NCBI GenBank assembly: GCA_963682025.1
Contig: OY821519.1
Coordinates: 131,603,612 to 131,667,611, forward strand
Direction of reading: 5' to 3'
Length of the DNA stretch: 64,000 nucleotides
From: Cordilura impudica
Taxonomy: Eukaryota > Arthropoda > Insecta > Diptera > Scathophagidae
The notes below the pieces were generated by a model. It was given only the letters and a program-made list of their open reading frames with translations. It searched no databases and had not been told where the DNA came from. Both the position numbers and the translations under genes were made by a program. Numbering within the stretch: position 1 is the first letter of the stretch; each line of letters opens with the position of its first letter. Positions 59,356 through 64,000 of the stretch are shown here, one piece after another.

Positions 59356-60837
59356 GATGTTCAGAAAATACACACATGAAACGCACAATGTTCTGTTCTA
59401 AAGCAGTCAACACATATTTTTATTTTCATATCAATTATGTGTGTTTCTAAATTTTGTACGGTGCCCAACATAATCATGACTGTGTTTCGTTTTAATATTT
59501 CGTTATCTACACGAACATTTTTCTATCATATATTTTTTGTTTCGAACACACATAAACCACACAGATTCGAGTGTAGCTTTATACCTATACCAGCTTCTGA
59601 ATCTTACCGAAAGCTTTTCATTTCCAATTTGGCAGGCAACATTGAAATTACTGAACTCATATGCCCATGTTTTCAACTAGTTTACGCACTTTAACTCGAC
59701 GGTCACTTAGAACTATAACAGATATTGTGAAACGTTGGCGCAGATGTACCATGGACTTCATCTAAATTATCTTTGATTTCTTTAAGTGTTTCGCTTTGCA
59801 CGTAGAAGCGTTGACAGTACGAAATTAATTTGTTTCCATTTTTCAAAAATAGCAAAAATTGTCTCAACCAATCGAATGTTTAAAAATTGACATTTTCAGA
59901 AACCTATTTTGTTGTAAATTCTTAATGTTCCTTATGTGATGTTAGTATGTTTTCGGTCATATGGGCGCCACTTTCGCCAATTTTCGATAATTGTTTAGCC
60001 AAAATTTTGTTCAGCGATATGTTTTATTTTTAGTTGAAAGGTTTTGTCAGCAACCACATTTTCTCATTTGGAGTGAAGAACATGTACATTAGAGCACCCA
60101 TGAAATACACAGGAATGTCAAAAGTGTTATTTTTCCGTTTCCCGCGCAATTTCCGGTAGATTAGACTTTAAAAATAATATCCGTGCCAAAATTGGTACTA
60201 TCGGATGAAAACAGGTCAGGCCCCTTGACTTTTAACACTAAAAAGGGACTAAAATTAGTACAAAGCTTTTTTACGCTATAACTATTAAGCTAAGTGGTTT
60301 ACAAAAAATCCATATAATCATTATAATGCAGAATAAGATGGCAAACATTTCTCACATGTGCACTTTTGAGCTAGCTATGGCCTATCATGAACTTTTAAGC
60401 GATCAAATCAAAAAATATGTTAAAACCTTTTCTCAAACGGCCCTCGTATATTTGTGGATGAATCTTTTTCATATTGGTCATCCCAAGATCGTAGTATATT
60501 ATTATTACTTTAAAATGGGGAAAAAATCCCAAGAAATCTCGGGTCCGGCTAGTTATAATTTAAAGGTCAAACTTCACGATTTTTTTATTTTTAGTTTTTT
60601 TGCAAATATCTTGCTTGCTACATGTCGTACGCAATAAATGCTTTTACTGGTTGACATTTCGAACATCAATGCAATATATTTATTAAAAAATGATAAAAAA
60701 AAAACAACAAGAAATCGAGTATTATATAATTACCAACTGAGGATAATATACCAACGATAAAAAAGTGTCTATCCAACAGAGGCAACACCTTGACTATACC
60801 AACATTTTTGTATAAATAATGTATTATTAAAGTTTTA
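59356..60837. other. Unassigned stretch with a mariner-type end-like motif
   Basis: The complement of 60432-60451 reads tacgagggccgtttgagaa, like a mariner-class terminal repeat. I found no partner. The rest is unrecognised. Confidence 0.35.
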
Positions 60838-61205
60838 CTAGCAGATTCCAGCGCTCGAAATTGGAGTGTAATTTCTAGGCAACTTAATTTTTCAACTTAG
60901 CCAATTCACAAACTAACACTTTTTTGGTTTATTATTATTGTGAATGAAGATAACAAACTGATTAACAAACACATTAACAAATTTAATAAATACACACATA
61001 GTATATGTATTATTTTATATATGTGTTAGTAGCAACTTTAAATGCAATTTACTCAAAATTAAGGAAAAAATTAAAAAATCTGTAAATCTGCAAAACGGCT
61101 AAAAAGAAATACCTTTCAAATAATTTACGTTTGGTCAAAATCGGGATAAAACGGTAGAACAAAGCATCGGTAACAAAAAATCACCTAGCATATTAATATA
61201 ATAGA
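60838..61205 (-). mobile_element. Non-autonomous Helitron-type element (HelN copy 8)
   Basis: TC at 61205 and CTAG at 60838 on the minus strand, flanked by A and T. 368 bp. Hairpin gctcgaaattggag has one mismatch. Confidence 0.88.
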
Positions 61206-61398
61206 TACCTCTGAAAAAACAGACTTTATATTACTCTATAATGTTTTCATCAGATTCTGAGAGGTGAAGAATATTTATACTATTTATACTTATCAAAGTT
61301 GGAAAATATACATGTATTTGTCAAGTGTTATTTTCAGTTAAAGCTACGCAGTCAGAAATATATGGTCGGATCGGCAAAGCATTGGCAAAACACTTTAA

Positions 61399-62726
61399 GG
61401 GCCGTTATTGCAACTTGCCAATAGCTAAAGTTATAATGTTATCGGGCACATTATTAGTTTTTCGTTATTACAACTATACTTTAAGCTAAAAGTGACCGAT
61501 AACCTAAAGGGAAGATATTGTTGCCTTTTACTTTTAACGTGAGGTTTATGTATTTAATAATGCCACATTTTCTGACCTATGAAGAAGAAATTCACATCAA
61601 TTTAGTTTTGGAAATAAATTTATTTACATATAGTTAAATATCTGTGGTTTTCTGGAATAACCACATATGTCCACTTTTATCAGTTTTGAGTTAACGATGC
61701 TAATTATATTAGTTTTTAACGCTCTTTACATGTGTTAAATTTTTTTTTTAATATTGACCATTTCTGAGTTTTTTCTTTAAATAACAACGCAACTTAAATG
61801 TTTATTATATTAATTTGCAGCACTAACGACGTATGTCAACCTACGTTTGATCGCTGACAAATTATTTTCACAAAAAACGATACATAGCGACATACGTTGT
61901 TATTAATGAAAAACAAAGCAAAATAATTTTGGATTATTTTTCAGTTTATAACCACTTGTAAACACTTGTGTGTTTATTTCTGTTATTTTTTGTAGCTATT
62001 ATTCTTGATGCGTTGTTATATTCTCATCCTAAGTCTGTTAACTTTTTGTTGACGAACAAAAAAATTCATTTTTCAAGCAACAACAACTTATGTCTACATG
62101 AATGGTTGCATTGGTAGTTTTCTTTATCAAAGAAAACGACGTTTGTCGACATATGTTGTTTTATCTGCACACACTTTAAGTGTAATTTACATATTGTTTT
62201 TTTCGTCCTTCTCTAGGATCTATTCCTCTGAAGATTTTAGACTCAATATTTTATATAAAGTATTTATTGCCCATGTCCACAGGACTGTTAAATAAAAAGC
62301 TTTAAAATCTTTATATCGAGCCCATAATTTCAAATATAATGTTTTTTGGCTCCCCGGAACATTTTGATGTTATGACATACGCGGTTAGTCTAGAAAACCA
62401 CAGATATATGCTTGTATATTTTAAAACCGTTTTATTACACATTTACAACAATTATGCAACTTATAATAAAGGTTTTTAGTTATTATTCTATTGTTTGCTT
62501 GCGAACAAATAAAGGAACGTTGCCCCTACGGATTTTGTTACAGCATTTAATTTGGTTAAAAGTAATCAGTGTTTCCTTTGATGTTGCCACAATATCAAAA
62601 ATATTAATTTTATTTTACTGGGAAGTTGTAATAATTAAAAGAAGTTAAAGGTAACTTTATTTCTCACTTTAGCTTAAGTCGCCTTTAATTAACATTTACT
62701 TCAAAGGCAAGTTGTAATAATGGCCC
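61399..62726. mobile_element. TAA-flanked inverted-repeat element, 1.33 kb
   Basis: Terminal inverted repeats GGGCCGTTATTGCAACTTGC and, complemented, GGGCCATTATTACAACTTGC. TAA lies on both sides (61396-61398, 62727-62729), the 3-bp target of PIF/Harbinger-type elements. A second inverted repeat of about 34 bp lies inside (61639-61672 and 62374-62406, atctgtggttttct), so the structure may be two nested elements. The short open frames in it (62098, 62412) show no transposase motif. Confidence 0.72.
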
Positions 62727-62729
62727 TAA

Positions 62730-64000
62730 ATGTACTACTAATTTGTTTTAAAGGTCTTTTCACATCTCTTTTTTCTTTTCTCTCTTTTGTGTTTTTTGTA
62801 ATCCATGTACTTGCAAAGCAATTTTTATAAACGTTGGTAAAGCATACCAACTAAGTATTTTGCCATTGCCTAACTCTTGTGAATATTCGAACTTCTTATT
62901 TTCGTATAAATAAATATTTCAGACAGGTTTTAATTGTTTGCAAAACAATAAATCTATAAAGATGCTTATAATGTTTTGTAGATTTATGTTATTTTATTTA
63001 CATTAAAAATTTAACACGCATCTCCATTATTTTCAGGCCAAAATAGAATAACACAAAAATAATATTTATTTAAAATAAATCTTTAAGATGTTCTTTCTGC
63101 ACATTCAAATAAAGCAGCTGTGAAGAAAGAGCCATACATTTTTGTAAGAAATTTACGAGCAAGTGTATGCAATAATAACAAACATTTTAAAGTCTTTGAT
63201 GTATGAGCCAAATATGTCAAAATAATATTCATTAATTTTACGAATGCCAAAATGTGGAGATATGTATATACATATATAAAATAATTATTATATCCGCTTT
63301 AGTGTTACCAGAAACACCAATACATGAAATATTGACCAGAATTGTGATGGCAAATGCATAAAACAATTTTTCTGTATTGCGGCACTGCATTCGATATCGA
63401 GTGAAGTCAATCAAATTCTATATTTTAATAGATAATTGTAAGCACAATCGACAGACTTTTTTTATTTTTATTCCCAATGAGGGATCATAACAGATAGAGT
63501 AAATTTAATTTGGTAAAAGAAAAAATTTATTTCAATAGAAAAATTTCTACGTCTACGGCTTACGTCAATTACAAACCAGTATTTTGAAAGCTTTCAAAAT
63601 GCTTACAAGAAGTGCTTTGCCAATAAAATTAGCCGTGATGGAATCCACCTGCGCTGCCTACTTATTCCAAATTGATAACATTATTTTATTGCCGAAACAC
63701 CACCAATCTTATTTAATTTACATTTGCAATATTTTTCATAGGTTTTTACTTCGAAATCAATCCATTGCAGCTTTCTAATAGTGGGACAAAGCTAAAACTT
63801 TACAAAAATCCCCACTAGAGACATAGTTTTATATAAACATTCGAAGTCAAAGTTGAAGAGGCATTTATTGAATTTTGTTAGAACCATATAGGAAAACAAA
63901 CGAGCTCAATTTTCCAAAACTATTTTATTTTCCAATCCGATTTTGATATTAAACTGCACGATTTTTTTGTAAGCCGCCATCCACATGTTTTTTGCTGGCT
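62730..64000. other. Unassigned AT-rich stretch to the window end
   Basis: No gene, RNA or repeat end recognised. The 64-codon frame at 63584 is unremarkable. Confidence 0.4.

Overview
The window looks like non-coding, repeat-packed chromosome of a higher fly (Diptera: Brachycera, plausibly a calyptrate). The reasons are very high A+T, dense fossils of fly-type DNA transposons, and two families built like the Drosophila DINE-1/INE-1 (Helentron-related) repeats. I recognise no host gene, rRNA or tRNA. Every protein-like stretch I can name is a decayed transposase or helicase. I saw no reverse transcriptase or LTR, so the recognisable load is almost all class II (DNA) elements.

Layout. 1-6.2 kb: an old HINE-A copy (DINE-1-like, about 780 bp) split by a 5-kb palindromic element. 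Three younger HINE-A copies sit inside only one arm of that palindrome. 6.8-8.9 kb: a Helitron-type non-autonomous element, then a mariner with TA flanks and a broken transposase. 10.5-16.4 kb: two tandem-repeat patches, then a 4.35-kb Transib-like element whose ends carry the heptamer CACAGTG. Its RAG1-like transposase is in pieces, and a Tc1/mariner-type fossil follows it. 17-19.6 kb: a 140-bp palindromic MITE and a broken gene of an insect multi-copy, transposon-like protein family. 20.2-44.2 kb: three large copies of a second DINE-1-like family (HINE-B). Two of them, 26520-30549 (-) and 38213-43840 (+), form a giant inverted pair. Between them lie a Helitron deletion derivative with a recognisable helicase C-terminus, a partial HINE-B, and a 3.07-kb hAT foldback with a perfect 8-bp target duplication. 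A hAT and two short MITEs are nested in the right HINE-B copy. 45-64 kb: more HINE-A and Helitron-type copies, a second deleted copy of the 5-kb palindrome, minisatellites, a mariner remnant, and a 1.33-kb TAA-flanked element.

The most informative feature is that paired arms act as internal controls. One arm often keeps the empty site for an insertion in the other. This gives exact boundaries and target duplications for HINE-A (none; T|T), hAT (8 bp), a Harbinger-like MITE (TTA) and a TTAA-type MITE. I found no clearly new enzymatic system. The unusual content is architectural: nested palindromes with long arms, and a RAG-related element with readable signal ends. Long stretches without a call hold AT-rich sequence in which I see nothing definite.
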